Of a stretch of 64,000 bases of DNA, positions 8,722-17,160 are shown in pieces. Position 1 is the stretch's first letter; each line of letters begins with the position of its first letter. Position numbers and translations under genes: made by a program. Source of the stretch: Leucobacter edaphi (GTDB lineage Bacteria > Actinomycetota > Actinomycetes > Actinomycetales > Microbacteriaceae); NCBI RefSeq assembly GCF_016522535.1, contig NZ_JAEHOI010000002.1, positions 620,001-684,000 on the forward strand. The letters run 5' to 3'. The notes beneath the pieces are model-generated. The model did no database searches, was not told the origin of the DNA, and saw nothing but the letters and a program-made list of their open reading frames with translations.

Positions 8722-9537
8722 ATGATGTCCTTCACCGCCCCTCTCGCATTCCTGCCCGAGGGCCTCGACGGGGGTGGCCTGCTCGCGCTGCTGCTCGCGG
8801 CGTTCGCCGCGGGCTGGGTCGACGCCGTCGTTGGCGGCGGCGGGTTGCTCCAGCTCCCCGCCCTGCTGCTCGTTCCGGGGATGACCCCGTTGCAGGCGCT
8901 CGCGACCAACAAGCTCGCCTCCTCGTTCGGGAGCGCGACGAGCAGCATCAGCTACTACCGGAGCGTCCGGCCGAACCTGAGGTCCGCTCTTCCGATGGCC
9001 GGTGTGGCGCTCCTCTCGGCGGTCGGCGGGGCATCGCTCGCCGCCTTCATCCCGGCCGAGGTGTTCAAGCCCGTGATCCTCGTCGCCCTCGTGGGCGTCG
9101 CGGCGCTCACGGTGTTCAAGCCCTCGCTGGGCACCGTGACGAAGCACCATCCCGCCGGCACGAAGCGCGCCGCGTGGGCGTTCGTCGCCGGCGCGGGGAT
9201 CGGCTTCTACGACGGGCTGCTCGGCCCGGGGACGGGCACCTTCCTCGTGCTCGCGCTCGTCACCGTGCTCGGATACGACTTCCTGATGGCGAGTGCGAAC
9301 GCGAAGATCGTGAACTTCGCGACGAACGTCGGCTCGCTCATCCTGTTCATCCCGCTCGGGGCCGTGATCTGGCCCCTCGGAGTGCTCATGGGGCTCGCGA
9401 ACGTGCTCGGCAGCTTCATCGGCTCGCGCATGGCGGTCGCGAAGGGCGCGAGGTTCGTGCGCGTCATCTTCCTGATCGTGGTCGCGGCGCTCATCGCGAA
9501 GCTCGGGGCCGATATCTGGTTCGGCGCGCAGCGCTGA
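8722..9537 (+). CDS. TSUP (TauE/SafE) family transporter
   Basis: A 271-residue polytopic membrane protein of the sulfite exporter TauE/SafE family, with about eight hydrophobic segments. The family features are the N-terminal AGWVDAVVGGGGLLQLPALL and the internal repeat-like ALATNKLASSFGSATSS and GFYDGLLGPGTGTFLVLAL. Members move organosulfur or other small anions; the substrate cannot be told here. Two adjacent ATG codons (8722 and 8725) are possible starts. It is separate from the glu operon (65-bp gap) and lies upstream of dxs. Confidence 0.85.
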   Translation: MMSFTAPLAFLPEGLDGGGLLALLLAAFAAGWVDAVVGGGGLLQLPALLLVPGMTPLQALATNKLASSFGSATSSISYYRSVRPNLRSALPMAGVALLSAVGGASLAAFIPAEVFKPVILVALVGVAALTVFKPSLGTVTKHHPAGTKRAAWAFVAGAGIGFYDGLLGPGTGTFLVLALVTVLGYDFLMASANAKIVNFATNVGSLILFIPLGAVIWPLGVLMGLANVLGSFIGSRMAVAKGARFVRVIFLIVVAALIAKLGADIWFGAQR

Positions 9538-9621
9538 TCGCCCCGCCCCGGCCCCGAGTGTCGCGACCGGACTCGCGGGGACCGGCCCGGCCCGCTTTCG
9601 CGGTCCGCCGGGGGAGCGCAG

Positions 9622-9627
9622 TAGACT
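9622..9627 (+). promoter_or_regulatory. Putative -10 element of dxs
   Basis: TAGACT, the hexamer also seen before ileS and tRNA-Pro in this window. It lies 51 bases before the GTG start, giving a leader of about 45 nt. Confidence 0.45.
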
Positions 9628-9678
9628 GTGGGGATGCTTCGGCGGCACGATACCGGAGCCGAAATCGGAGGTTGACGG

Positions 9679-11688
9679 GTGACGATCCTGGATCGAATCG
9701 AAGGTCCCAGGGACCTCGATGCCCTGAGCGCCGATGAGTGCGCGATGCTCGCGGCGGAGATCCGGGAGTTCCTGATCTCCGAGGTTGCCAAGACGGGCGG
9801 GCATCTCGGGCCGAACCTTGGCGTGGTCGAGCTCACGATCGCGCTGCACCGCGTGTTCGATTCGCCCCGCGACCCGATCGTGTTCGATACGGGCCACCAG
9901 AGCTACGTCCACAAGCTCCTGACCGGGAGAAAAGACTTTTCGATGCTGCGGCAGCGCGGCGGCCTCGCCGGCTACCCGCAGCGAGCCGAGTCCGAGCACG
10001 ACATCGTCGAGAGCTCGCACGCCTCGAGCAGCCTGAGCTGGGCGGACGGCATCTCGCGCGCCTTCAACCGCACCGGGCAGCCCGATCGCCACGTCGTCGC
10101 GGTCGTCGGCGACGGCGCGCTCACGGGCGGCATGACGTGGGAAGCGCTCAACAACATCACCGACGACAACGATCGCAACCTCGTGATCGTGGTGAACGAC
10201 AACGGCCGGTCCTACGCTCCCACGATCGGCGGCATGGCCCGCTTCCTCAACGGCGTGCGCTCGAAGGGCACGTACCGCGACCTGCAGGAGGGGAGCGAGA
10301 AGCTCTTCTCCCGGCTCGGACACCCCGGTCGCACCATTTATCGGGGCGCGCGCGGCGCGCTCCACGGCTTCCTGAGCCGCGCAAGCAACAACGACCACCT
10401 GTACTCGAACCTCGACATCAAGTACCTCGGCCCCGTCGACGGTCATGATCTCCCCGCGCTGCAGGAGGTGCTGCAGCAGGCGAAGGACTACGGCCGTCCC
10501 ACGCTCGTCCACGTCATCACGGAGAAGGGCCGCGGCTACGCGCCCGCCGAGAACGACATCGCCGATCAGTTCCACTCGGTCGGCCAGATCGACCCCGAGA
10601 GCGGCGAGCCGATTTCGAACGGCGTCGGCAAGAGCTGGACGTCGATCTTCCGCGAGCGCATTGTCGAGCTCGCCGATGAGAACGATCGGCTGGTCGCGAT
10701 CACCGCGGCGATGCTCGCGCCCACGGGTCTCGATCTCCTCGCCGAGCGCCACCCGCGTCGCGTCTACGACGTTGGCATCGCCGAGCAGCACGCGGTCACG
10801 ACCGCAGCCGGGCTCGCCTACGGCGGCCTGCACCCCGTCGTCGCGATTTACGCGACGTTCATGAACCGCGCCTTCGATCAGCTCCTCCTCGACGTCGCCC
10901 TGCACCGCGCCGGCGTCACCTTCGTGCTCGATCGCGCGGGGATCACCGGCCCTGACGGCCCGAGCCACAACGGCGTGTGGGACCTCGCGACGCTGCAGAT
11001 TGTGCCCGGGATCAGGATCGCCGCCCCGCGTGACGAGGCCACGCTGCGCGAGCTTCTGGCCGAGGCGACCGCGGTCGAGGACGGTCCGACCGTGATCCGC
11101 TACCCGAAGGGTCCCGCGGGGGAGGCGCTTCCCGCGCTCCGCCGCACGGCGGACGGCGTCGATGTCCTCCGCGAGGACGCCGCGACCGACGGTACCCGGG
11201 AGGCCGACGTGCTCTTCGTCACGGTTGGCCCGATGAGCCGGATCGCGCTCGACGCCGCGGCTCTCCTCGAGGAGCGGGGCATCACCTCGACCGTCGTCGA
11301 CCCCCGGTGGGTGGTGCCCGTCGCCGAGTCCGTGATCGATCTGGCCCGCGGCCACAGGCTCCTCATCAGCATCGAGGACGGGATCCGCGTTGGCGGCGTC
11401 GGAACGCGCATCCGGCAGGCGCTGCGCGACGCGGGCGTGGACACTGCCGTGAGCGAGCTCGGCACGCCGGACGAGTTCCCCGAGCACGCCTCGCGCTCCC
11501 AGTTGCTCGCCGATGCCGGCCTGACCGCCGAGCAGATCGCCGCCGACGTGGCCGAGCAGGTGCAGGGCACGAGGATCCCGATCGCGCGTCCCGCGGGGGA
11601 GTCTGGCCCACAGACCGGCCCGCAGCTCGCCGCTGCAGCGGAGCCGCGGGAGAGCGACGAGCGCTCCGCGGATCACCCCGCGGCCTGA
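9679..11688 (+). CDS. dxs: 1-deoxy-D-xylulose-5-phosphate synthase
   Basis: A 669-residue thiamine-diphosphate enzyme joining pyruvate and glyceraldehyde 3-phosphate to form DXP, the first step of the MEP isoprenoid pathway. Visible are FDTGHQSYVHKLLTGR, the ThDP motif GDGALTGG...NNI, the general base region DVGIAEQHAVTTAAG, and the C-terminal transketolase domain (RWVVPVAESV). The length is slightly above the usual 620-640 because of a poorly conserved C-terminal tail of about 35 residues. GTG start with an upstream GGAGG. It supplies precursors for the uppS product elsewhere in the window. Confidence 0.95.
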   Translation: MTILDRIEGPRDLDALSADECAMLAAEIREFLISEVAKTGGHLGPNLGVVELTIALHRVFDSPRDPIVFDTGHQSYVHKLLTGRKDFSMLRQRGGLAGYPQRAESEHDIVESSHASSSLSWADGISRAFNRTGQPDRHVVAVVGDGALTGGMTWEALNNITDDNDRNLVIVVNDNGRSYAPTIGGMARFLNGVRSKGTYRDLQEGSEKLFSRLGHPGRTIYRGARGALHGFLSRASNNDHLYSNLDIKYLGPVDGHDLPALQEVLQQAKDYGRPTLVHVITEKGRGYAPAENDIADQFHSVGQIDPESGEPISNGVGKSWTSIFRERIVELADENDRLVAITAAMLAPTGLDLLAERHPRRVYDVGIAEQHAVTTAAGLAYGGLHPVVAIYATFMNRAFDQLLLDVALHRAGVTFVLDRAGITGPDGPSHNGVWDLATLQIVPGIRIAAPRDEATLRELLAEATAVEDGPTVIRYPKGPAGEALPALRRTADGVDVLREDAATDGTREADVLFVTVGPMSRIALDAAALLEERGITSTVVDPRWVVPVAESVIDLARGHRLLISIEDGIRVGGVGTRIRQALRDAGVDTAVSELGTPDEFPEHASRSQLLADAGLTAEQIAADVAEQVQGTRIPIARPAGESGPQTGPQLAAAAEPRESDERSADHPAA

Positions 11689-11717
11689 GCGTCCAGCAGG
11701 GCCCCTGAGCCCACGAA

Positions 11718-11751
11718 TTCGGCCCCGATAGCGAGCGCTACCGGGGCCGAA
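11718..11751. terminator. Bidirectional terminator between dxs and the beta-oxidation operon
   Basis: TTCGGCCCCG (11718-11727) pairs with CGGGGCCGAA (11742-11751), a 10-bp stem with a 14-base loop, placed between the convergent dxs and fadB-like genes. Confidence 0.7.
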
Positions 11752-11768
11752 GTTCGCGGATCCGCGAG

Positions 11769-13904
11769 CTAGCGGACGCCGCCGATCAGGGGATCGTGGA
11801 ACGTCGCGCCGAACACGCGCTCGCTCGCACCCACCCGATCGAGGTACGGGGTCGCCCCGCCGGCCTGGAACGGCCAGCCGGCGCCCAGGATGAGGCACAG
11901 GTCGATGTCCTCGGCAGCGTGCACCACGTCCTCGTCGAGCATGATCTTGATCTCGCCGGCGAGCTCGTCCTCGACGCGGCGGAGGATCTCCTCCTCCGTC
12001 ACGGCCGTGGAGCCCAGCTTCAGCGCCTTCTTCGCGGCCTTCGAGAGGTCCTCGACCTTACCGATCTTCGACTTCACGAGCGGCGACTCGATCTCCGCCA
12101 GCTTGTGCAGGTTCTCCGAGGCGTAGAAGCGCTCGGGGAACGCGGCGACCATCGTGTCCTGCACGTGCGCCGCGACCTTCCAGCCGACGAGATCGATGAG
12201 CTCGAACGGACCCATCGGGAGGCCGATCGGGGCCAGCGCGCGCTCCACGACGGGGAGCGGGGTGCCCTCATCGAGTGCGCGGGCGGCCTCGCCCATGACC
12301 TTGGCGAGCAGCCGGTTCACGACGAAGCCCGGACGATCGGCCGTGATGACGGCGCTCTTGCCGAGGCGGCGCGCCGTGACCATGGCGGTCGAGAGCGTCT
12401 CGTCGTCGGTCGACGGCGTCTTCACGACCTCGATCAGCGGCATGACCGCGACCGGGTTGAAGAAGTGGAAGCCCACGAGGCGCTCGGGGTGCGCGAGGTT
12501 CGCGCCGATCTCCTCGACGGAGAGCGACGAGGTGTTCGTCGCGAGCACCGCGGTCTCGGAGATGATCGGCTCGATCTCGGCGAACACGGCCTGCTTGACG
12601 GAGAGTTCCTCGAAGACGGCCTCGATCACCCAGTCGCAGTCGGCGTACAGGCTCTTGTCCGTGGTACCGCTCACGAGGGCCTTCACCTGGTTCGCGTCGT
12701 CCGCGGACAGGCGGCCCTTCTCCTGCATCTTGTCGATCTCGCCGCGAATGTACTCGAGGCCCTTGTCGACTCTGGCCTGGTCGAGGTCCGTGATGAGCAC
12801 CGGCACGCGCAGCTTGCGCGCGAAGAGCAGCGCGAACTGGCTCGCCATCAGGCCGGCGCCGATGACGCCGACCTTGTTGACGGGCTTCGCGAGCGCCTTG
12901 TCGGGCGCGCCGGCCGGGCGCTTGGCGCGCTTCTGCACGAGGTCGAAGGCGTAGATCGAGGCCGCGAACTGGTCGCCGGAGATGAGCTCGGCGAGGGCGT
13001 CGTCCTCGCGCTCGAAGCCGCGCTCGCGATCATTGTCCTTTGCCGCGCTGAGCAGGTCGAGCGCCACGTACGGCGACTTCGCCGCGGTGCCGATCCGTGC
13101 GCGGAGGGTGTCGCGGGCGATCTTGATCGCTGCCGGCCACTTGGTGAGGCGCTCGAGCTTGCCCGGCACGTTCGGTCGATCCACCTTGGTCTTGCCTGCG
13201 ATCACGCCGTCGGCCCAGAGGATCGACTGCTCGAGGAACGAGGCGGGGCCGAACATCTGGTCGAACAGGCCGAGCTCGAACGCCTGCGCGGGCTTGAGCA
13301 AGCGGTTGTTCTTGAGCGGGTTCGAGACGACGACCTCGATGGCCTTCTCGATCCCGATCAGGTTCGGCACGATCGTCGCGCCGCCCCAGCCGGGGATGAT
13401 GCCGAGGAAGACCTCGGGGAAGGCGAGCGCGGCGGCCGAGGAATCGAGCGTGCGGTAGTCGCTGTTGAGCGCGATCTCCATGGCGCCGCCCAGGGCGAGG
13501 CCGTTGACGAACGCGAACGACGGGACGCCGAGCTTCCCGAGCTTGCCGAGCACGAAGTGCCCGAGCTGCGCCATGAGCCTGGCGTTCTCCTTCGTGGCGA
13601 GCGTCGAGACCTTCGAGAGGTCAGCGCCAGCGGCGAAGATGAACGGCTTGCCCGTGACGGCGACGCCCTGGATCTCCCCGCGCGCCGCGCGCTCCTTCTG
13701 CTCGTCGAGCACCTTGCCGAACGCGTCGAGCGTGCGCGGGCCGAGCGTGTTGGGGCGCGTGTGGTCGCGACCGTTGTCGAGCGTGATCAGGGCGAGCGTA
13801 CCGCCCGATGGGAGGGCGACGTCGCGGACGAAGCTCTCGGTGATGACCTCGTCCGCGGACGCCTCGAGGATCGGCGTGAAGTCGATGGTGCTGTAGTCGG
13901 TCAT
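11769..13904 (-). CDS. Fatty-acid oxidation alpha subunit (enoyl-CoA hydratase / 3-hydroxyacyl-CoA dehydrogenase)
   Basis: A 711-residue bifunctional FadB/FadJ-type protein catalysing hydration of 2-enoyl-CoA and NAD-dependent oxidation of the 3-hydroxyacyl-CoA. The N-terminal crotonase domain (about 15-290) has the oxyanion segments GKPFIFAAGADLSK and NGLALGGAMEIAL. The Rossmann domain begins at VGVIGAGLMASQFALL (about 345) and includes NTSSLSVEEIG and the catalytic-His region RLVGFHFFNPVAVMPLIEVV. C-terminal 3HCDH domains follow (GFVVNRLLAKVMGEA). The nucleotide loop reads GAGLMASQ rather than the common GAGLMGAG. Four bases separate it from the thiolase gene, so the pair forms one operon. 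Confidence 0.93.
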   Translation of the reverse strand: MTDYSTIDFTPILEASADEVITESFVRDVALPSGGTLALITLDNGRDHTRPNTLGPRTLDAFGKVLDEQKERAARGEIQGVAVTGKPFIFAAGADLSKVSTLATKENARLMAQLGHFVLGKLGKLGVPSFAFVNGLALGGAMEIALNSDYRTLDSSAAALAFPEVFLGIIPGWGGATIVPNLIGIEKAIEVVVSNPLKNNRLLKPAQAFELGLFDQMFGPASFLEQSILWADGVIAGKTKVDRPNVPGKLERLTKWPAAIKIARDTLRARIGTAAKSPYVALDLLSAAKDNDRERGFEREDDALAELISGDQFAASIYAFDLVQKRAKRPAGAPDKALAKPVNKVGVIGAGLMASQFALLFARKLRVPVLITDLDQARVDKGLEYIRGEIDKMQEKGRLSADDANQVKALVSGTTDKSLYADCDWVIEAVFEELSVKQAVFAEIEPIISETAVLATNTSSLSVEEIGANLAHPERLVGFHFFNPVAVMPLIEVVKTPSTDDETLSTAMVTARRLGKSAVITADRPGFVVNRLLAKVMGEAARALDEGTPLPVVERALAPIGLPMGPFELIDLVGWKVAAHVQDTMVAAFPERFYASENLHKLAEIESPLVKSKIGKVEDLSKAAKKALKLGSTAVTEEEILRRVEDELAGEIKIMLDEDVVHAAEDIDLCLILGAGWPFQAGGATPYLDRVGASERVFGATFHDPLIGGVR

Positions 13905-13907
13905 GGC

Positions 13908-15101
13908 TTACTTGCCCTTCTTGCCGTCGAAGTGGGGGTTCTCCCAGATGGCGGTACCGCCCTGGCCGAGGCCGACGCACATGGCGGTGACGCCGTAGCG
14001 CACGTCGGGACGCTGCTCGAACTGGCGAGCGAGCTGGATCATGAGGCGCACGCCGGACGCGGCGAGCGGGTGACCGAGCGCGATCGCGCCGCCCCACGGG
14101 TTGACCCTGGGGTCGTCGTCGGCGATCCCGAAGTGATCCGTGAACGAGAGCACCTGCACGGCGAACGCCTCGTTGAGCTCGAACAGTCCGATGTCGGAGA
14201 TCGAGAGCCCGGCGCGCTTGAGCGCCTTCTCGGTCGAGGGGACCGGGCCGAGGCCCATGACCTCGGGCTCGACGCCAGCGAAGCCGAAGCCGACGAGGCG
14301 CATCTTGGCGGTGAGGCCGAGCTGCTTCGCCGTGTCCGCCCCGGCCATGAACGACATGGTCGCGCCGTCGGTGAGCGGCGATGCGTTGCCAGCGGTCACG
14401 CGGCCGTGGGGCCGGAACGGGGTCTTGAGCTCGGCCAGCGCCTCCATCGTGGTGCCGGGCCGGCGGCCCTCGTCCTCGGTGGCGAGGCCCCAGCCGGAAG
14501 CGCTGCGCGTCGCGACGGGGATCAGGTCGGCCTGGATGTCACCGCGGTCGTAGGCGGCCTGCACCTTGTGCTGGCTCAGCATTCCGAAGCGGTCGGCGCG
14601 CTCCTTCGTGAGCGCGGGGAAACGGTCGTGCAGGCGCTCGGCGGTGATGCCCATGTTGAGGGCGTCGGGGCTGACGAGCTTCTCCGCGACGAAGCGCGGG
14701 TTCGGATCGGCGTCGAGGCCGATCGGGTGGCGTCCCATGTGCTCCACGCCGCCCGCGACAGCGATGTCGTACTGGCCGGAGCCGATCGCCGCGCCCATGA
14801 ACGACGCGACGGTGAGCGCGCCGGCGCACATGCGGTCGAGGGCGAAGCCCGGGACCGTCACGGGGATGCCCGCGAGCATCGACACGGTGCGACCGAGTGT
14901 CAGGCCCTGGTCGCCCTGCTGCGTCGTCGCGGCGACACCCACGTCGTCGATCTTGTCGAGGGGGAGCGAGGGGTTGCGTTCGATCAGCCCCTGCAGCGCC
15001 TTGACCGCCAGGTCATCGGCGCGCGTTCCCGCGTACATGCCCTTCTCACCGGCGCGTCCGAACGGGGTGCGCACCCCATCTACGAACACGACGTCTCTCA
15101 T
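13908..15101 (-). CDS. Acetyl-CoA C-acyltransferase (thiolase), beta subunit
   Basis: A 397-residue thiolase that cleaves 3-ketoacyl-CoA to acetyl-CoA, the last step of beta-oxidation. Active-site motifs are visible: nucleophilic Cys in DRMCAGALTVASFMG, the NEAFAVQVL segment, His in ALGHPLAASGVR, and the second Cys in TAMCVGLGQGG. Start set at the ATG at 15101 (protein begins MRDVVFVDGVRTPFG), with GGAGG upstream; the frame is open further but adds residues foreign to the family. First gene of the operon with the alpha subunit, downstream of a promoter overlapped by a palindromic operator. Confidence 0.93.
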   Translation of the reverse strand: MRDVVFVDGVRTPFGRAGEKGMYAGTRADDLAVKALQGLIERNPSLPLDKIDDVGVAATTQQGDQGLTLGRTVSMLAGIPVTVPGFALDRMCAGALTVASFMGAAIGSGQYDIAVAGGVEHMGRHPIGLDADPNPRFVAEKLVSPDALNMGITAERLHDRFPALTKERADRFGMLSQHKVQAAYDRGDIQADLIPVATRSASGWGLATEDEGRRPGTTMEALAELKTPFRPHGRVTAGNASPLTDGATMSFMAGADTAKQLGLTAKMRLVGFGFAGVEPEVMGLGPVPSTEKALKRAGLSISDIGLFELNEAFAVQVLSFTDHFGIADDDPRVNPWGGAIALGHPLAASGVRLMIQLARQFEQRPDVRYGVTAMCVGLGQGGTAIWENPHFDGKKGK

Positions 15102-15147
15102 TGCGGCCACTTCGCCTCCATCAGGTATGTGAACTGCGTCAGTGCCC

Positions 15148-15153
15148 ATCATA
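15148..15153 (-). promoter_or_regulatory. Putative -10 element of the beta-oxidation operon
   Basis: Reads TATGAT on the minus strand, directly beside the proximal palindrome, which would fill the -10/-35 spacer. The implied leader to the thiolase ATG at 15101 is about 40 nt. The -35 (TGTTCC) is weak. Confidence 0.45.
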
Positions 15154-15167
15154 GAGACGGAGTCTCA
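15153..15167. promoter_or_regulatory. Proximal palindromic operator of the beta-oxidation operon
   Basis: AGAGACGGAGTCTCA: arms GAGAC and GTCTC around a 3-base centre, between the putative -35 and -10 of the thiolase promoter. It is nearly identical to a second copy 55 bp upstream. The geometry suits a TetR-family repressor; no regulator gene is adjacent. Confidence 0.65.
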
Positions 15168-15207
15168 AAGGGAACAGAGGAAGTGCCGGTCCGCCGGAAT
15201 TTCGCGC

Positions 15208-15222
15208 TGAGACGGAGTCTCA
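15208..15222. promoter_or_regulatory. Distal palindromic operator of the beta-oxidation operon
   Basis: TGAGACGGAGTCTCA: perfect arms TGAGAC and GTCTCA around GGA. It ends one base before the ribonuclease D stop codon. The centre-to-centre distance to the proximal copy is 55 bp, roughly five helical turns, so both sites face the same side of the DNA. Confidence 0.65.
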
Positions 15223-15223
15223 G

Positions 15224-16411
15224 TTATGCGAGGTCTACAAATGCGGCCGCGATGATTGGTGCGGTAATGCCAACCTGCCACTCGCGCGCACCGAGCTCCG
15301 TGAGACGCAGTGCTACCGCCTCGGCCGTCGCCGGCGAGGGCGGCTGCCAGGCGAGCCGGCGCAGGTACTCAGGGGTCAGCAGATTCTCGATCGGCATGCC
15401 CTGCCGCTCGGCCTCGGCCTCGACTCCCGCGCGCGCCGCCTGCAACCGCTCGGCCGCCTCGGGATGACGCTGCGCCCATCCGCGGTGGTGGGGGATCGAG
15501 TCCGGATCCCTGGGCTTCGGCCCGGGCAGATCGTCGGTCGTCTTCCCCCGCATGATCGCCTCCCACCACAGGTCGATCTCGCTGCGGCTCGCGCGCCCCC
15601 GGAACGTCTTCAGCGAAGCGAGCTCGCCCTTCGAGCGAGGATTCGCGGCAGCAGCCGCCACGAGCGAGGCGTCGGGGACGAGACGGCCAGGCGCGACGTC
15701 ACGGGCGCGGGCGAGCGCATCGCGGGCGATCCACAGCTCGCGGGCGAGGGCGAGGGCTCGCGGGGACTTCAGCACGTTCCCCCCGGACAGCCGCCGCCAC
15801 GGTTCACCCGACTTCTGCCGCATCGGTCGCGTGCGCACCGATTCGAACTCCTGGAGCGCGAACTCGGTTTTGCCCTGCTCCTCGAGGTTCTGGGCGACCG
15901 CGTCGCGGAGGTCGGGGAGGAGCGCAACGTCGAGCGCCGCGTACTCCAGCCACGACTCGGGAAGCGGCCGCTCCGACCAGTCGGCAGCGGAGTGCGCCTT
16001 GTCGAGATGAATGCCGAGCAGCTGCTCCACGATGGAGCCGAGGCCAACGCGCTCGAGCCCGAGCAGGCGGGAGGCGAGCTCGGTGTCGAAGAGCCGCATC
16101 GGATGGAGGCCAAGATCGTCCAGGCACGGGATGTCCTGGGTGGCGGCGTGGAGAATCCACTCTTCCTCGCCGATCGCAGCAGAGATGGGGGAGAAATCGC
16201 TGATCGTGGTCGGATCGAAGAGGAAGGTTCCCGAGCTGCGCCGGTACAGCTGCACGAGGTAGGCCTCGTTGCCGTAGCGGAAACCGCTCGCGCGCTCGGC
16301 ATCGACGCCGACGGGGCCGTGACCCGCCGAGAGCGCTTCGGCGGCGACGAGGACCTGGTCATCGCTCGTCACCATGGTCCAGTTCGTCTCGAGATCCGAC
16401 TGCTCAACCAC
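15224..16411 (-). CDS. Ribonuclease D-like exonuclease with HRDC domain
   Basis: A 395-residue 3'-5' exonuclease of the DEDD superfamily followed by an HRDC domain, as in actinobacterial RNase D-like proteins. The first catalytic acids are in VGVDAERASGFRYG; conserved FDPTTISDF, HAATQDIPCLDDLGL and WSERPLPESWLEYAALDVALLPDLRDAV cover the remaining exonuclease motifs; the HRDC part lies at about 220-310 (ELWIARDALARARDVAPGR). The GTG start at 16411 follows the DUF3000 stop by four bases, with GGGGAG as ribosome binding site; MVTSDDQ further in is an alternative. It forms an operon with DUF3000 and probably acts in structured-RNA 3' trimming. Confidence 0.85.
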   Translation of the reverse strand: MVEQSDLETNWTMVTSDDQVLVAAEALSAGHGPVGVDAERASGFRYGNEAYLVQLYRRSSGTFLFDPTTISDFSPISAAIGEEEWILHAATQDIPCLDDLGLHPMRLFDTELASRLLGLERVGLGSIVEQLLGIHLDKAHSAADWSERPLPESWLEYAALDVALLPDLRDAVAQNLEEQGKTEFALQEFESVRTRPMRQKSGEPWRRLSGGNVLKSPRALALARELWIARDALARARDVAPGRLVPDASLVAAAAANPRSKGELASLKTFRGRASRSEIDLWWEAIMRGKTTDDLPGPKPRDPDSIPHHRGWAQRHPEAAERLQAARAGVEAEAERQGMPIENLLTPEYLRRLAWQPPSPATAEAVALRLTELGAREWQVGITAPIIAAAFVDLA

Positions 16412-16415
16412 GTCG

Positions 16416-17078
16416 TTATCTCCCCTCGGTGGCGGCGTCCCCAGCGGGGGCGGCCGCTCCGGCCGGCTCATCCACCAGCGCTCCGGGAGCGTGGACCGCG
16501 GCGCCCAGCGCCCCCTGGTGCGGCAGGCCGGAGAGCAGGCACAGCAGCTCCGACCAGGCCTCGGCGTGCGCCGCGAAATCGGAGCCGAGCGGCGTCCACG
16601 AAGCGCGAAGCTCGATCTGGGCGGCATCGCCCTGGGCCTCGAGCGTTCCGAATCCGCTCGACAGGGTCTTCGTCGCCGTCCCGGACAGGTAGGTGTACTC
16701 GGCACCGCGCGCCTCGAGCGCATCGACGAGCCAGGACCACGCCACATCGGAAATGAACGGGTCGACCCCGATCTCAACCTCGAGCGGGGCCTGCGCGAAA
16801 CACACCACGCGGAACGGCGATCCCCACTCCTGCGCCGAATCAGGATCGTGCATGAGCACGAAGCGGCCGGCACCGTCCGCGGAGTCAACGCTGCCCTCAA
16901 CGACTTCGGCGCGCCGCGGGCCGCGCATCACGCCGGCGGCGAGGGCGATCGAATCGGGTGCGATTCGCTCAGGGGCGGGGATTTCCTGCACGACAAGCTC
17001 GCTGCGCAGACGCGCTTCGCGAATCTGGTCCGCCGCAGCGGAGAACTCGGCGGGCCGCCCCGCGATCCTTGCCATCAC
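16416..17078 (-). CDS. DUF3000 domain-containing protein
   Basis: A 220-residue actinobacterial protein of the DUF3000 family, which is habitually encoded just before the HRDC ribonuclease D gene, as here. It begins with helices (FSAAADQIREARLRSELVVQEIPAPERIAP) and has the conserved GRFVLMHDPD and PLEVEIGVDPFISDVAWSWL segments; the last 25 residues are Ala/Pro-rich and disordered. Function unknown. A -10-like TAGTGT on the minus strand lies 7 nt before the GTG at 17078, which predicts a leaderless message starting at this GTG rather than at the ATG at 17075. Confidence 0.85.
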   Translation of the reverse strand: MMARIAGRPAEFSAAADQIREARLRSELVVQEIPAPERIAPDSIALAAGVMRGPRRAEVVEGSVDSADGAGRFVLMHDPDSAQEWGSPFRVVCFAQAPLEVEIGVDPFISDVAWSWLVDALEARGAEYTYLSGTATKTLSSGFGTLEAQGDAAQIELRASWTPLGSDFAAHAEAWSELLCLLSGLPHQGALGAAVHAPGALVDEPAGAAAPAGDAATEGR

Positions 17079-17085
17079 ACGGGGA

Positions 17086-17091
17086 ACACTA
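17086..17091 (-). promoter_or_regulatory. Leaderless-type -10 of DUF3000/ribonuclease D operon
   Basis: TAGTGT on the minus strand, separated from the GTG start codon by 7 nt, so transcription would begin at or next to the start codon. Confidence 0.4.
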
Positions 17092-17160
17092 GAGTTTTCT
17101 GTGAGGGATCAGCGCATGCCACGCCGGAAAGACGCGGAACCCGCGAGAGGAGACTCACCC

